Assembly: GCF_003628305.1 (NCBI RefSeq)
Contig: NZ_RBZM01000005.1
Coordinates: forward strand, 434,001-498,000
Source: Cohnella endophytica
GTDB lineage: Bacteria; Bacillota; Bacilli; Paenibacillales; Paenibacillaceae
DNA: 64,000 nt
Direction: 5' to 3'
The translations under genes were made by a program, and so were the position numbers. Positions 63,174 through 64,000 of the stretch are shown here, in pieces. Positions within the stretch are counted from its first letter, which is position 1, and each line of letters begins with the position of its first letter. Below the pieces are notes generated by a model that made no database searches, was not told the DNA's origin, and saw nothing but the letters and a program-made list of their open reading frames with translations.

Positions 63174-64000
63174 ATGAATTCAGGGACGGCAAGGTGGCAG
63201 CGCAACGTATTTATCGCATCATTCATCATCCCGACGCTTGTGTTTTTTGTCGTGTTCACGATTTACCCCGTCCTGCAAGGGCTGTATTATTCCTTCTACG
63301 ATTGGTCCGGGATGTCGAACAAAAAAAAGTTTATCGGCTTCGATAACTTCAAGGAAATGTTCCACGATCCGATTATCTGGAGGGCCATCGGCAACGATTA
63401 TTTCCTCGTCGCGGGCAAGGTGATCGGCATTATGGTCATCGCGACTTTCTTCGCGGTTGCGCTTACCCGTTTCGGCTTTAAGCTGGCCGGCTTTTTTCGG
63501 TCGATTTTCTTCATTCCGAACGTAATTTCCGTCGTCGTTATCGGCGTGCTGTGGAACTTCATATACAATCCGCAAATCGGTTTTCTCAATGCGTTCTTGT
63601 CCCTGTTCACGAAAGAACAAGTGACGATCACTTGGCTGGGATTTACGGAACACACGATCTGGATGCTCTTGCCTCCGGCGATCTGGGCGGGAATCGGATT
63701 CTATATGATTTTGCTGATCGCGGCGATTCAGAATGTCCCAGCTTCCTACTACGAAGCGGCTAGCATCGAAGGCGCGAGTCAGTGGAAACAATTCCGCAAT
63801 ATCACGATGCCTCTCGTATGGGAACAGATTAAGGTTTCGATCTTAAACATCATGATGACGACGTTGAACGGCTCGTTCGTTATCGTATGGATCATGACCG
63901 AAGGCGGACCGGACAATAGTACTCAGGTTATGGGCTCGTATTTGTACCAGATGGCGTTCCGCCAATATCACTTCGGTTACGGGGCATCGATCGGGTTCGT
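63174..64000 (+). CDS. Sugar ABC transporter permease, MalF type (cut by right edge)
   Basis: At least 275 residues from ATG 63174, open to the end of the window. The first helix starts VFIASFIIPTLVFFVVFTIY, followed by GLYYSFYDWSGMSNKKKFIG FDNF, the usual N-terminus of carbohydrate permeases. The EAA loop YYEAASIEGASQWKQFRNIT, which contacts the ATPase, is complete, and MTEGGPDNSTQVMGSYLYQ follows. A MalG-type partner is expected beyond the edge. GGAGGG lies 14 bases upstream of the ATG. Confidence 0.92.
   Translation, partial: MNSGTARWQRNVFIASFIIPTLVFFVVFTIYPVLQGLYYSFYDWSGMSNKKKFIGFDNFKEMFHDPIIWRAIGNDYFLVAGKVIGIMVIATFFAVALTRFGFKLAGFFRSIFFIPNVISVVVIGVLWNFIYNPQIGFLNAFLSLFTKEQVTITWLGFTEHTIWMLLPPAIWAGIGFYMILLIAAIQNVPASYYEAASIEGASQWKQFRNITMPLVWEQIKVSILNIMMTTLNGSFVIVWIMTEGGPDNSTQVMGSYLYQMAFRQYHFGYGASIGF

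Overview
The window looks like chromosomal DNA of a spore-forming member of the Paenibacillaceae (Paenibacillus/Cohnella type). Reasons: a YesN/YesM two-component pair next to family-1 sugar-binding lipoproteins and a MalF-type permease, YhbH, SbcCD, a CcpA-type cre site, strong GGAGG ribosome-binding sites and frequent TTG/GTG starts. The right third (from about 46.5 kb) is visibly GC-richer and has chromosomal-core gene content. The left two thirds are AT-richer and accessory.

Layout. 0-16 kb is a patchwork of mobile and decaying DNA: a large serine recombinase, an ORF broken by one in-frame stop, fragments of a group II intron, an S-layer (SLH) protein and an IS1380 transposase, an RCC1-repeat secreted protein flanked by RCC1 gene fragments, a 1,893-residue secreted RHS/YD polymorphic toxin with a probable 64-residue membrane immunity protein, a frameshifted XRE regulator, a frameshifted phage-type gene and a second serine recombinase. 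16.5-42.4 kb is one large biosynthetic locus on the plus strand. 42.4-46.5 kb is debris again (integrase tail, group II intron 3' half, IS256 remnant) around one phosphotransferase gene. From 46.5 kb come yhbH (intact, with a truncated second copy), sbcDC, an array of eighteen 52-bp repeats, an HD-GYP membrane phosphodiesterase and a yesN-yesM-sugar-binding-protein-permease locus that runs off the right edge.

The most interesting system is the biosynthetic locus. A compact highly reducing type II polyketide set (FabG-like ketoreductase, acyl carrier protein, active ketosynthase, catalytically dead chain-length-factor partner, FabZ-like dehydratase) sits with a phytoene-desaturase-like flavoprotein directly upstream of a single 6,412-residue NRPS. 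I read the NRPS as FAAL-PCP-C-A-PCP-C-A-PCP-C-A-PCP-C-FkbH-PCP-C-A-PCP-E, followed by an Sfp-type phosphopantetheinyl transferase. No enoyl reductase, acyltransferase, thioesterase or exporter is in the locus. The inferred product is a polyenoyl lipo-depsipeptide: a polyene acid activated by the FAAL, then Gly, an unassigned residue, Gly, a glyceryl unit supplied by the FkbH domain and joined as an ester, and a last residue presented to an epimerization domain. Release would have to occur in trans. This product is inference from domain logic; the domain order and motifs are seen directly.

Calls rest on reading motifs and family resemblance by eye; no database search or structure prediction was run.
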